A stretch of DNA of 33,245 bases from Planctomycetota bacterium (GTDB lineage Bacteria > Planctomycetota > SZUA-567 > JAKLDR01): the NCBI GenBank assembly GCA_022703445.1, contig JAKLDR010000047.1, positions 1 through 33,245 of the forward strand, read 5' to 3'. The translations under genes were made by a program, and so were the position numbers. The notes under the pieces were generated by a model. It worked only from the letters and a program-made list of their open reading frames with translations, was not told the origin of the DNA and searched no databases. Positions 14,386-22,884 of the stretch are shown one piece after another. How positions within the stretch are numbered: the stretch's first letter is position 1; each line of letters opens with the position of its first letter.

Positions 14386-15002
14386 CTTCCGCCGGCTCCG
14401 ACATCGTCCGAGGAACGGTCGGCCTCGGGTGATACTCGCCAGCCCGGTGCCCGGGTTTCGGGAACCTGGTGGGCATCCGTCTTGGGTTCGTCTCCCTGTG
14501 GTTTAGGAGGTGGTTCCTGTCGCTCGCGGGAAAACAGGTCTCTGAATCGGTCATTGTCCAACTGCTCAATCCGGCCGTCGGCGAAGAGTGCACGGCGTGT
14601 GGCCGTCGGCCAACCGTGCGGTTGGGTCTCCCAGACCAACGGCTGTTGCTGGTCACCACCAATGTGGCGCCTATGGCGCGTCCATGCGTACTTCCGGCCG
14701 GTTCGCGGGCAGATCGAGTATCGCTCGTGGCGCAGGCGCCGAAACACCAATTCCTCCAAGGCGCGCTCACCAGACGGAAAGCTGCCGCCATTGGCCTCAG
14801 CCTCTTGCCGCGCGGCCGACCAGAGCAAGGCAATCCTCTCCCGACACTCGGCCGCACGGCGAGCCTCGCTGCCCCACATGGCGTTCGCCGCAACTAGTAG
14901 CAGAGGGATGCACCCGGCGCAGACCAGCAGCAACGTGCGAAGCGGTAGTCTCGGAGCAGGCTCCCGCGCGCCGCAGGTCCGAGCGCTATCAGGCATCTCC
15001 AT
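14382..15002 (-). CDS. Single-span membrane protein with C-terminal DG motif
   Basis: A 206-residue protein, unrecognised as a family. A short N-terminus precedes a membrane segment at about 22-42. An extracytoplasmic part follows. The stretch PHGWPTATRRALFADGRIEQ resembles the His...FADG ending of prepilin-like (H-X9-DG) proteins common in Planctomycetes, Verrucomicrobia and Lentisphaerae, although the spacing here is longer. A Pro/Glu-rich tail of about 45 residues ends the protein. Its stop overlaps the ECF sigma start by 4 nt, so the two are co-translated. A role in controlling that sigma factor is possible and untested. Confidence 0.65.
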   Translation of the reverse strand: MEMPDSARTCGAREPAPRLPLRTLLLVCAGCIPLLLVAANAMWGSEARRAAECRERIALLWSAARQEAEANGGSFPSGERALEELVFRRLRHERYSICPRTGRKYAWTRHRRHIGGDQQQPLVWETQPHGWPTATRRALFADGRIEQLDNDRFRDLFSRERQEPPPKPQGDEPKTDAHQVPETRAPGWRVSPEADRSSDDVGAGGR

Positions 15003-15059
15003 TCCTGTCGCAGGTGTCCTTAGCCGGAACTCCTCGGCTTACGGCACATCTGCTGTCTG

Positions 15060-16565
15060 TTACTTCAGTTTGAGCGCCAGGTATGTCGAGCGGCCACGGT
15101 AGCGGACCTTCATGAGTACAGTGCCGACCTCGGCGTCCAGGGCCTTCTTGAGTTCGGCAACGCTGGCCACGGGTTTCTTGTTGATCTCCTCAATGACCAC
15201 TCCGGGCTCGAAGCCCGCGTTGGCGGCCGGGCTTCCTGGCCTGACCTCGCTAACCACCACGCCGGCGGCGTTCTTCTTGAGGCCAAGGCGTTCGCTTATC
15301 TCCGGGGTGAGGTCCGTAATGGCAATGCCTAGCTTCTCTATCACCGCGCTTCCGGCCCCGGAATTCTCTGCCTCGGCGGTGCGCTCGGCGACCTTGACCC
15401 TGAAGACCATGGGCTTGCCGTCGCGAAACGCCTTGATCTCGACTTCCTTCCCGACCGTAGTGAAGCCCACAGCGTTAACCAGCTCGCTGGCGCTTCCAAC
15501 ATCCTTACCATTGAAGGCCACGATCACGTCGCGTTCCTGTAGGCCGGCGGCCGACGCAGGACTGTTTTCAACCACCTCGGCGACGAGCGCACCGGAGGAC
15601 TTGGGAAGTTTGAGTGCATTGGCCATGTCCTCGGAGAGATCCTGGGGGCGCACACCCAGCCAACCGCGGATCACCTTTCCGTGCTCGATCAAGTCCTTCA
15701 TCACCGTCCGGGCCATGTTGATGGGGATGGCGAAGCCGATGCCCATGTTGCCGCCCGAGCGGCTGAAGATGGCCGTGTTGACGCCGACCGCCTCGCCGTC
15801 CAGATTTGCCATCGGCCCGCCGGAGTTACCTGGGTTGATGGCCGCGTCGGTCTGAATGAAGTCCTCGTTCATGATGTCAGCAACGCGCGTGCGGCCCTTG
15901 GCGCTAACCACCCCGCAGCTGACGCTCTGGTCCAGCCCAAAGGGGTTGCCGATGGCCAGCACCCACTCGCCGACTTCCAGGGCGTCGCTGTCCCCCAGAC
16001 GCGCAACGGGCAGATCCTTGCCGTCGATCTTGATAACGGCCACGTCGGAGCGCTCGTCAGCGCCGATCAGCTTAGCCTCGAAGGTGCGCTTGTCAGCCAG
16101 GGTGACCTTTATCTTGTCGGCACTCCCAACCACGTGGTTGTTGGTTAGGACGTAGCCGCGGGCGTCCACGATAACCCCCGAGCCCTGGCCGCGCTGGACG
16201 TGTTCTTCGGGCGCCGGGCGCATTCGCTCGCGCGGCTGGCCGAAGAAACGGCGAAAGAACTCGTCGTTGAACATGTCCGAGGGGTCGTTGGGCTCCATGC
16301 CATCGTTCCTGGCTTTCTGCTCAACCTCGATATGGACCACCGTCGGGGCGAGCGTCTTGGCGACGTTGATGAACGGCCTGCTGAATTCCTTGCTGCCCAT
16401 GGCCGGGACGACGTTCTTTGTGGCGGAGGCCGCGGGGACGCGCTGATCGGGTTCCCCGGCTCCCGCGCCAGCAGCACTCCCATGCCCGACAAAAGCCAGC
16501 CCAATCAGGAATGTTCCCCCGGCGACCACGAAGACCCACGACAGGCGAAGCATCCTCCGGTTCAT
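15060..16565 (-). CDS. DegP/HtrA-type periplasmic serine protease
   Basis: A 501-residue Do-family protease. An N-terminal signal or anchor spans about 8-30. The trypsin-like domain has the complete triad: His144 in TNNHVVG, Asp174 in ERSDVAVI and Ser248 in NPGNSGGP. Two PDZ domains follow at about 300-395 and 410-500. It should degrade or refold misfolded envelope proteins. ATG at 16565 overlaps the stop of the sensor kinase gene (ATGA) and is preceded by GGAAGGAAAG. The fusion of stress sensing and proteolysis in one transcript fits an envelope-stress unit. The symbol degP versus degQ cannot be decided. Confidence 0.93.
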   Translation of the reverse strand: MNRRMLRLSWVFVVAGGTFLIGLAFVGHGSAAGAGAGEPDQRVPAASATKNVVPAMGSKEFSRPFINVAKTLAPTVVHIEVEQKARNDGMEPNDPSDMFNDEFFRRFFGQPRERMRPAPEEHVQRGQGSGVIVDARGYVLTNNHVVGSADKIKVTLADKRTFEAKLIGADERSDVAVIKIDGKDLPVARLGDSDALEVGEWVLAIGNPFGLDQSVSCGVVSAKGRTRVADIMNEDFIQTDAAINPGNSGGPMANLDGEAVGVNTAIFSRSGGNMGIGFAIPINMARTVMKDLIEHGKVIRGWLGVRPQDLSEDMANALKLPKSSGALVAEVVENSPASAAGLQERDVIVAFNGKDVGSASELVNAVGFTTVGKEVEIKAFRDGKPMVFRVKVAERTAEAENSGAGSAVIEKLGIAITDLTPEISERLGLKKNAAGVVVSEVRPGSPAANAGFEPGVVIEEINKKPVASVAELKKALDAEVGTVLMKVRYRGRSTYLALKLK

Positions 16566-18064
16566 CGCTTTCCTTCCTTTCTGAACGGAACCTTCCCACG
16601 CGGCAGCGTCACCCGAAACACCGTCCCTCCGCTTGGCGCCGGCTCGTAGCAGACGGTCCCGCCATGGCCGGTGACGATCTGTCGGCAGATGGGTAGTCCC
16701 AGGCCGCTGCCCTTCTGTTTGGTGGTGAAGAACGGCTCGAACAGCCGCTGGCGGACCATCGGAGGGATGCCCGGCCCGTTGTCCTCAATGACCAGCTCCA
16801 CGCCCAGATCACACGGGCGGGTCCGGACCCGGACCTCTCCGTGGGTGCCCACCGCTTCCAGCGCATTGCCGACCAGGTTGGCAATCACCCGTTCGAGGTG
16901 AACGGCGTCGAAGGGCACGTCGGGGACTTCAGGGCCGAGATCCATCTCCAGCTTCACGCTCTTGGGCACCCGGCTGGCGATGCCGGCGAGAGTCTCCTGT
17001 ACGGCCGCGTTGAGCGACTGAACCACAGGCTCCATCATGTTCGGGCGGGAGTAGTCCACGGTTTCGTGCACCAGTTGTTCCAGACGGGTGCAGGAGCGGG
17101 CAATGATGGCCGCCTCTTCCCGGACGCGCCCAGGATCTTCCGGGTGGCGCTCGATAAAGCGCGCGAATCCACCGATGGATGTCAGCGCGTTCTTGAAATC
17201 GTGGGCCACGTGAGCCACGGCGGTGCCCAAGGCGGCCAGTCGCGCGGCCTGGTCGTCGCGGGAGCGTTCCTGCCGGGCGGTTGAGCGGGCTTCGTCCAGC
17301 TCGGACACGATGGCATGCAGATAATAGCCCAGTTCTGCGACCTCGCTGCCGATCCTCGGCCCCGGCGACGCGTCGGCGCCGTTCGAGGCCACCCGGACTT
17401 GCGCGGCCATCTTGCGAAGGGGTCTTAGGATTCTGCTGAAAAGCAGCCAGAACATGCCGGCCCCCAGCAGTACGGTCAGTGCGGCGCTGGTGATCATCGT
17501 GGTGCCCAACCAGGACATGGCGGCCGAGTTGGCAGCCAGGGCGCTGCGCATGTCGGTGCGGTTGACTTCCCGAACGGATTCGGCGGCGGCCATGGCCCCT
17601 TCGTAGCCAACGGTCATCCTAGACAGAAAGAACTCCCGGGCTTCGGTCTTCCGGCCCTGGTCGAAAAGGGCCAACACCTGGCCGCGCTCGTCATCGTACC
17701 TGGCATCGGCTTCGGCCACCTTGGCGATCAGGGCGAGTTCGTCGGTGCGCTCGGCGGACCTTCGCAATGCTGCCAAGTCGGACTGAAACTTGGCTTCGTG
17801 GGCGCCGATCTCCTGGCGCCAACGGACCTCGCCGTCGCTCACCAGGTAGGTATCCACGCATATCCTTTGATGAAAGAGGGCCGCTTGCAGGTCGGTGGCC
17901 ATGCGGACATCGGCTTCCTCGTGGTTGATGTGCCGGTCGGCCTGGCTCACCCGCCAATCGAAAAAGAGCGCCGTCGCGGCGCTGAGCACAGCCACGACGA
18001 CCAGCACGACTAGGGAGAAGGACGCCCTGGTCGACAGGCTCAAACTGCTGACCATCGAAAGCAC
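16562..18064 (-). CDS. Sensor histidine kinase without adjacent response regulator
   Basis: A 500-residue kinase. The start is GTG at 18064, preceded by GGAGGGAG; an ATG at 18055 is an alternative. A membrane segment at about 16-36 is followed by a four-helix-bundle-like sensor (about 37-185), a second membrane segment at about 192-212 and a HAMP region. The HisKA site is AHVAHDFKNAL with His288. The ATPase domain has NLVGNALEA, DNGPGIP, FEPFFTTK and GSGLGLPIC. It resembles NtrB/ZraS-type kinases in the DFKN box. No response regulator is encoded in the window. It overlaps htrA by 4 nt and lies 41 nt after the P1B ATPase. Confidence 0.9.
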   Translation of the reverse strand: MLSMVSSLSLSTRASFSLVVLVVVAVLSAATALFFDWRVSQADRHINHEEADVRMATDLQAALFHQRICVDTYLVSDGEVRWRQEIGAHEAKFQSDLAALRRSAERTDELALIAKVAEADARYDDERGQVLALFDQGRKTEAREFFLSRMTVGYEGAMAAAESVREVNRTDMRSALAANSAAMSWLGTTMITSAALTVLLGAGMFWLLFSRILRPLRKMAAQVRVASNGADASPGPRIGSEVAELGYYLHAIVSELDEARSTARQERSRDDQAARLAALGTAVAHVAHDFKNALTSIGGFARFIERHPEDPGRVREEAAIIARSCTRLEQLVHETVDYSRPNMMEPVVQSLNAAVQETLAGIASRVPKSVKLEMDLGPEVPDVPFDAVHLERVIANLVGNALEAVGTHGEVRVRTRPCDLGVELVIEDNGPGIPPMVRQRLFEPFFTTKQKGSGLGLPICRQIVTGHGGTVCYEPAPSGGTVFRVTLPRGKVPFRKEGKR

Positions 18065-18105
18065 CAGTGCTCCCTCCGCCCGCCCCGCCAGCGCTCCCTA
18101 TGGGG

Positions 18106-20277
18106 TCACTTGAGCAGCCGTAGGCCGTTGAAGATGACCAGCAGCGATGCCCCTGTATCCGCCGCGATGGCCATCCACAACGTAGCCACTCCCGCCACGG
18201 CCAGGACCATGAAGATGGCCTTAAGTCCCAATGCAAACCAGATGTTCTGCCTGATTACCGCAAGCGTCCGGCGGGAGTGTCGGATCAGCCACGGCAGGCG
18301 TGCCAGATCGTCGGACATCAGTGCGATGTCGGCTGTTTCGATGGCCGCGTCTGTTCCGGCCGCGCCCATGGCGACGCCCAGCGTGGCCGCAGACATGGCG
18401 GGGGCGTCGTTGACGCCGTCCCCGACCATCATCACGTGGTCTGACTCGCCCGCCAGCGCCTTCACCGCCCTGACCTTGTCCTCGGGAAGCAGTTCGGCCT
18501 TGAACTCGGATACCCCTGTGGCCTGGGCAACTGCGCGAGCCGTACCTTCGTTGTCGCCAGTGAGCATGACCACCCGCTTGATCCCCGCCGTCCGCAACTC
18601 GCGAATGACGGCATCCGCCCCGGGCTTGACCTCGTCGGCGATGCTGATCAGGCCACAGACGTGTTGATCGTTGCCAATGGCCACAACTGAGTGGCCGGCA
18701 TCCTCCAATTGCTCGGCCCAGGCATGGACTTCAGCTGCGTCCATACCCTTCTCAGCGACGAGACGGTGGCTGCCGATCCAGAAACGCCTTCCATCGATAG
18801 TGCCTTCGGCCCCCTTACCCTTGATCGCCAGGAAGTCCTGGGCCGTGGCGAAGACAACTCTTTCGGATTGCGCCTTGTCGCGGATCGCCCGGGCCAACGG
18901 ATGCTCGCTGGAAGCCTCGAGCGCGGCAGCTCTAGCCAGGAGTTCTTGAGGTGTGTGCCCATTGAGCGGACAGACTTCCTGGACCACGGGGTGGCCGCGA
19001 GTTATGGTGCCGGTCTTGTCGAAAGCGACGACCTCCAGATGAGCGGGCGCCTCCAGGTAGGCACCGCCTTTTATGAGCACGCCGGCATGAGCCGCGGCCG
19101 TGAGCCCGGCAACTATGGTCACCGGCGTGGAGATCACCAGCGCACATGGACAAGCGATGACCAGGAGAACCAGGGCGCGGTATGCCCATGCACTCCAAGC
19201 GCCTCCCAACAGCGGAGGGATCACCGCGACGACCACGGCCGCAGCCATCATGGCCGGGGTATAGTAGCGAGCGAACTTCTCTACCCACTGTTCGTAGGGC
19301 GCACGCCTAGACCGGGACTCTTCAACCATGCGAATGATCCGGGCCAACGTGGTGTCCTCGGCAACCTTCGTGGTCTTGAGCTTGAAGGCGCCTTCGTTGT
19401 TGATCGACCCGGCAAAAATCGGGCTGTCCGTCTCCTTGACGACCGGAGCCGATTCGCCCGTAATCGGCGCTTGGTTGACGGAGGTCCGCCCCTCGATCAC
19501 CACACCGTCCAAGGGGATCTTCTCCCCCGGACGAACCAGCACCGTCGTGCCTACGGGCACATCCGCTATGGGGCGCTCCTCGATGTCGCCGTGGCACGGG
19601 CAGATGCAGCGAGCCATCTTAGGCGCCAAGTCCATCAGTGCACCGATGGCCCGGCGGGCACGCTCCACCGTCCATGACTCCAGGAGCAATGCGACCGAGA
19701 AGAGGAAGGCAACCGTGGACGCCTCGAACCACTGCCCGATGATCGCAGCGCCGCACATCGCCGTTACCATCAGGAAGTTCATGTCCAGGCGCAGGGTTCG
19801 CACGGATGCCCACGCCTTGGGAAGGACATGCAGCCCGCCTGCTATCATTGAGCCGATGTAGAGCAGGATCGACAGGAGGGGGAAGTAGTGTTGCCCAATG
19901 CCTTCTCCGGCCACGAAGGCATCCACGATGCCTCCGTGGAGAACCGCATGAGCCACAAAGCCGACAACCAGTAGCACGCCGCTGGCGATGCACATGGTCA
20001 GCCTGCCACGACGCTCCCAAAAGCCCTGGTGGCCGGCAGCTTCGCCTTCCTGACGGGCCTCGGACCAAGGCAGGGCCTCCAGTCCCGCCTCGCGCACGGC
20101 GGCCAGAACGTCCTCTTCCTCGACCGCGCCAGGCTCCACTGTCACGGTCATCTTGGCGCTCAGGATGTCGAAGTCGAGCTGGCTCGTGCCGGGGAGCGTG
20201 CCAACCGTCTTGCGGAGAGCCGCCACTTCCTCGGCACAGTCCAGGCCGCGAATCCTGTACCGTCTTGTCTCGCTCAT
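18106..20277 (-). CDS. P1B-type Zn/Cd/Pb-transporting ATPase (CPC type)
   Basis: A 723-residue P1B-2-like exporter. ATG at 20277 is preferred because AGAGGA lies just upstream; an ATG at 20301 would enclose that signal. An HMA-like domain carries GLDCAEE (Cys14, acidic partners). A Cys/His cluster CICPCHGD sits at 234-241 in the first cytosolic loop. TGES, the CPC site (376-378), DKTGT with Asp420, MLTGD and GDGVNDAP are intact. The last membrane segment has ADTGASLLVIFNGLRLL, the Asp typical of Zn/Cd/Pb exporters. The gene precedes the sensor kinase by 41 nt, so metal efflux and envelope sensing are probably co-transcribed. Confidence 0.92.
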   Translation of the reverse strand: MSETRRYRIRGLDCAEEVAALRKTVGTLPGTSQLDFDILSAKMTVTVEPGAVEEEDVLAAVREAGLEALPWSEARQEGEAAGHQGFWERRGRLTMCIASGVLLVVGFVAHAVLHGGIVDAFVAGEGIGQHYFPLLSILLYIGSMIAGGLHVLPKAWASVRTLRLDMNFLMVTAMCGAAIIGQWFEASTVAFLFSVALLLESWTVERARRAIGALMDLAPKMARCICPCHGDIEERPIADVPVGTTVLVRPGEKIPLDGVVIEGRTSVNQAPITGESAPVVKETDSPIFAGSINNEGAFKLKTTKVAEDTTLARIIRMVEESRSRRAPYEQWVEKFARYYTPAMMAAAVVVAVIPPLLGGAWSAWAYRALVLLVIACPCALVISTPVTIVAGLTAAAHAGVLIKGGAYLEAPAHLEVVAFDKTGTITRGHPVVQEVCPLNGHTPQELLARAAALEASSEHPLARAIRDKAQSERVVFATAQDFLAIKGKGAEGTIDGRRFWIGSHRLVAEKGMDAAEVHAWAEQLEDAGHSVVAIGNDQHVCGLISIADEVKPGADAVIRELRTAGIKRVVMLTGDNEGTARAVAQATGVSEFKAELLPEDKVRAVKALAGESDHVMMVGDGVNDAPAMSAATLGVAMGAAGTDAAIETADIALMSDDLARLPWLIRHSRRTLAVIRQNIWFALGLKAIFMVLAVAGVATLWMAIAADTGASLLVIFNGLRLLK

Positions 20278-20318
20278 GGCACATCCTCTATCGCACGACA
20301 TCTCGTCGAGCGACCAGC

Positions 20319-20347
20319 ATCGTACATCGGCATGTGGGGGAACACAA
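20319..20347 (-). promoter_or_regulatory. Possible promoter of the CPC-type ATPase gene
   Basis: On the minus strand TTGTGT (20342-20347) and TACGAT (20319-20324) are 17 nt apart, about 40 nt before the ATG at 20277. The -35 half is weak, so the call rests mainly on the -10 and the spacing. Confidence 0.3.
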
Positions 20348-20380
20348 ATCGGGCCTCAATCGCGCGGCCTGCAAAGAATA

Positions 20381-20395
20381 CCTGCCCGTGGCAGG
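20381..20395 (-). terminator. Possible terminator of the SPFH-miniprotein operon
   Basis: A 6-bp perfect stem (CCTGCC/GGCAGG) with a 3-nt loop lies 70 nt beyond the last miniprotein stop. On the minus strand it is followed by TATTCTTTG, a weak T-rich tract. It would separate the SPFH operon from the downstream ATPase gene. Confidence 0.35.
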
Positions 20396-20464
20396 AAGCC
20401 GTCGGGCGGCACCACCCCCGTCTCTCAGGCCGAGCGTGCCCAGTTCATGGGCGGTCGGCGAGTC

Positions 20465-20596
20465 TCAGCTCTGCCATTGTTTGATCCTCTCCGTGAGTGT
20501 GGTGATGAGCCCGCTGGTCTTGACCAGTACCACCACAGTCCCAATGGCTACCAGCAGGGTCCCGATGGCGTTCAGGATTTCGGAAACGTTGGACAT
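20465..20596 (-). CDS. Single-span miniprotein 3 (43 aa)
   Basis: A 43-residue ORF with a strong AAGGAGG before the ATG at 20596. The sequence begins MSNVSEILNAIGTLLVAIG and has one hydrophobic segment at about 8-27, then a short polar tail ending KQWQS. Its layout (NAIGTLLVAIGTVVVL) echoes TSVGALIVAVGMLVVL of the neighbour at 20609-20779, so the two are probably related. It is unrecognised. It lies 12 nt after the preceding miniprotein in the same operon as three SPFH genes and may be a small subunit of that membrane complex. Confidence 0.6.
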   Translation of the reverse strand: MSNVSEILNAIGTLLVAIGTVVVLVKTSGLITTLTERIKQWQS

Positions 20597-20608
20597 GGCA
20601 TGGCCTCC

Positions 20609-20779
20609 TTAGCCGTTCTCAGGCGTTGACTCTTCCGGGGGAATTTCGCTCTTCCGCTTGCCGCCAAGGGCTTCCGACAGCCCTTCGATCAGCGCACCAG
20701 CGCGGAGCAGCACCACGAGCATCCCGACCGCAACGATCAGGGCGCCCACGCTCGTCAGAATCGGTCCGATCTTATCCAT
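20609..20779 (-). CDS. Single-span miniprotein 2 (56 aa)
   Basis: A 56-residue ORF. ATG at 20779 follows GGAGGTGAGG. It begins MDKIGPILTSVGALIVAVG, with one hydrophobic segment at about 5-25, then ends in a charged, Pro/Glu-rich tail (KRKSEIPPEESTPENG). It overlaps the preceding miniprotein by 8 nt and is paralogous in its membrane part to the one at 20465-20596. It is unrecognised. It is probably inner-membrane and co-translated with the SPFH genes. Confidence 0.6.
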   Translation of the reverse strand: MDKIGPILTSVGALIVAVGMLVVLLRAGALIEGLSEALGGKRKSEIPPEESTPENG

Positions 20780-20933
20780 GCTTGGCCTCACCTCCCTCCT
20801 CTGTCGTTTCCTGCGCACGTCGCTGCTTCTGGACACGATCCAGCAGCAGGTATGCTCGAATCAGGACTACCACCGCAGCAAGCGCCACGAGTGCCGAGAA
20901 ACCCAGGGAAAGCATCCGCACAATCTCAAGCAT
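20772..20933 (-). CDS. Single-span miniprotein 1 (53 aa)
   Basis: A 53-residue ORF with AGGAGG before the ATG at 20933, only 10 nt after the HflK-like stop. A hydrophobic segment spans about 8-31 (LGFSALVALAAVVVLIRAYL). A charged, probably cytosolic tail (RVQKQRRAQETTEEGGE) follows. Its end overlaps the start of miniprotein 2 by 8 nt. The strong ribosome-binding site and tight packing argue for translation. The family is unrecognised. Confidence 0.6.
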   Translation of the reverse strand: MLEIVRMLSLGFSALVALAAVVVLIRAYLLLDRVQKQRRAQETTEEGGEAKHG

Positions 20934-20943
20934 GCAGAGCCTC

Positions 20944-21924
20944 CTATTGCCTGTTCAGGAATCGCAGGTTGATCCTCTGTTTCCCGTCGGAGTCCCGCAG
21001 GATGTACTTCTTCATTCTAGGCAGGACCTTCTCCATGGTTTCCAGGGAGAGCCGGTGGCGCGTAACGTCTTCAGAGTAGATCTGAGAGTTCTTGCGGTAC
21101 TCGGCCAGCATCGCATCGAACCGTGCGGCGTTGCCCTGGGCCTGGTTGACTGCCTCGGTGCGGTAGCCCTCGGCCTCGGCAACCATCTCGCGCGCCTTGC
21201 CCCGCGCCTCGGGGATGACGCTGTTGCGGTAGCCTTGCGCTTGGTTGATGGACTGCTCCTTGTCCTCGCGGGCAGTCATCACGTCTCGGAATGCGTCGGC
21301 GACTTCGGTCGGGGGCACGATGGCCTTGACGTTGAAGGCGGTTATCTGCAGGCCACTGTCGTAGTCGTCCAGCACCTTCTGCGCCTTCCAGAGAATCTTC
21401 CCCTGCGCCGCGATCTTCTCGGTGGTAAGGATGTCATCAACGCCGACCTGGGCGATGAGCTCGACCAGTGCGGCAGCCACCGCGTTATGCAGCAGCCGTT
21501 CTTCGCTGAAGTTGATGCGGTAAAGGTAACGAGCCGCATCCTTGACCCGATAATGGACGATGGCCTCCAGGTTGATGACGTTCTCGTCACCGGTTAGCAG
21601 CTGGATTTTCTCGGACATGAAGGCTGGGTGCCCGTGCTCCGGTAGAAGCAGCCCGATCTCGGCCCGGCGCACCTCACCGACGTTGACCACCTCGACCCTA
21701 TCGACCGGCCAGGGCAGCCGGTAGTGCGCGCCCGGCTCCACGGTCTGAATCACTCTCCCGAAACGCCGAACGACGCCTTGCTCGCCCGGCTTGACCGTGT
21801 AGAAACCGGTCAGGAAGTACCCTCCCAAGGCCACGAGCAGGGCCGACGCGATGATTATGCTCCAGCGGAGGTGCCGAAACGCCCCCGCAATGTCGTCCAG
21901 CGGCTCTCTTCTTTCCGCTGTCAT
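20944..21924 (-). CDS. SPFH/HflK-like membrane protease modulator
   Basis: A 326-residue stomatin/prohibitin-family protein. One membrane segment lies at about 20-42. The SPFH domain follows from FYTVKPGEQGVVRRFGRV to about residue 215, and then a coiled-coil region with INQAQGYRNSVIPEARGKA, which is typical of HflK. HflK/HflC complexes surround and modulate the FtsH membrane protease; no ftsH is in this window. ATG at 21924 overlaps the HflC-like stop (ATGA). It is the third SPFH gene in a row and precedes the miniproteins. Confidence 0.88.
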   Translation of the reverse strand: MTAERREPLDDIAGAFRHLRWSIIIASALLVALGGYFLTGFYTVKPGEQGVVRRFGRVIQTVEPGAHYRLPWPVDRVEVVNVGEVRRAEIGLLLPEHGHPAFMSEKIQLLTGDENVINLEAIVHYRVKDAARYLYRINFSEERLLHNAVAAALVELIAQVGVDDILTTEKIAAQGKILWKAQKVLDDYDSGLQITAFNVKAIVPPTEVADAFRDVMTAREDKEQSINQAQGYRNSVIPEARGKAREMVAEAEGYRTEAVNQAQGNAARFDAMLAEYRKNSQIYSEDVTRHRLSLETMEKVLPRMKKYILRDSDGKQRINLRFLNRQ

Positions 21925-22859
21925 TTCGACATCTCCTTGGTCTTGGCCGGATCCTGTTTCGCCGGGGTCGGCTGGCCCGCACCTGGAAGCCGCAGGAGGT
22001 CGGAATCAGCCGGGAGCACGATGGTGGTCTTGTCGTCGATGATCTTTTCGTAAGCCGCCAGGGTACGGATGAACTTGTAGAACTCCGGGTCTTTCTGGAA
22101 TGCCTGGGCGTAGATGCGGATAGCCTCGGCATCGCCCTCACCCTTGACGATCTCGGCCTTCTTCTCCGCCTCCGACAGTATCTGGGTCTGCTCCTTCTTG
22201 GCCTCCGCCCGGATCTTGGCGGCCTCCTCGCTGCCCTCGGAACGGTACTTGCGGGCAATCCGCTCCCGTTCCGCCTTCATCCTTCGGAACACGGAGAGCC
22301 GGTTCTTCTCCGGGAAGTTCAGCGTCCGCATTTCGACGTTGACGACTTCGATCCCATAGCCTGCGGCCTTCTGTTTGCAGTCCTGGGTCACCTGCGCCAG
22401 CAGATCATGGAGCTTCATCTTCCCGGCATCGGTGTTCACGAGATCCGCCAGATCGAAACGGCCGAACTGGACGCCGAGCGCGGAACTGAACACGTCCGAA
22501 AGCCGGGCTTCGGCGCCGACCTTGTCCTTGACTGTCTTCATGAACTCCAGCGGGTCCTTGACCCGCCAGGAGCCGTAGTAGTCGGAGACCACGCTCTTCT
22601 TGTCCCGGGTCAGGAACTCGACCTGGCCGGCCTCGTAGACCTGCAGGCGGTTGTCATAGCGCTGCACGGTCTGGACCGGCTCAGGCAGCTTCCAGTGCAG
22701 GCCCGGCTCCAGGATGATCCGAACTGGCCTCCCGAACTGGGTCACCACCGTGTACTCGGTCGTGTCCACCACGAAGGTCACAAGCTTGCTGGCCACGAGC
22801 ACCACGCCGGCAAACCCGATCACCACCACCCACTTCACCCAACCATGCTTGGCAGGCAT
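21921..22859 (-). CDS. SPFH/HflC-like membrane protease modulator
   Basis: A 312-residue HflC-type protein. An N-terminal membrane segment (about 8-29) leads into the SPFH domain (EYTVVTQFGRPVRIILEPGL). A FRRMKAERERIARKYRSEG block and a charged coiled coil with KGEGDAEAIRIYAQAFQKDP follow, both characteristic of HflC. The Pro/Lys-rich C-terminus is not conserved. Its stop overlaps the HflK-like start. The 25-nt gap to the upstream CDF-SPFH gene indicates one operon. It probably forms a heteromeric ring with one or both HflK-like partners. Confidence 0.9.
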   Translation of the reverse strand: MPAKHGWVKWVVVIGFAGVVLVASKLVTFVVDTTEYTVVTQFGRPVRIILEPGLHWKLPEPVQTVQRYDNRLQVYEAGQVEFLTRDKKSVVSDYYGSWRVKDPLEFMKTVKDKVGAEARLSDVFSSALGVQFGRFDLADLVNTDAGKMKLHDLLAQVTQDCKQKAAGYGIEVVNVEMRTLNFPEKNRLSVFRRMKAERERIARKYRSEGSEEAAKIRAEAKKEQTQILSEAEKKAEIVKGEGDAEAIRIYAQAFQKDPEFYKFIRTLAAYEKIIDDKTTIVLPADSDLLRLPGAGQPTPAKQDPAKTKEMSK

Positions 22860-22884
22860 CGCGATTCCTCCCTCTCGCCAGGTG

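Noticed and set aside
13879..15102. Plus-strand frame antisense to the sigma factor and DG-motif genes
   Set aside because: Its translation looks random and it lies opposite genes with recognised motifs.
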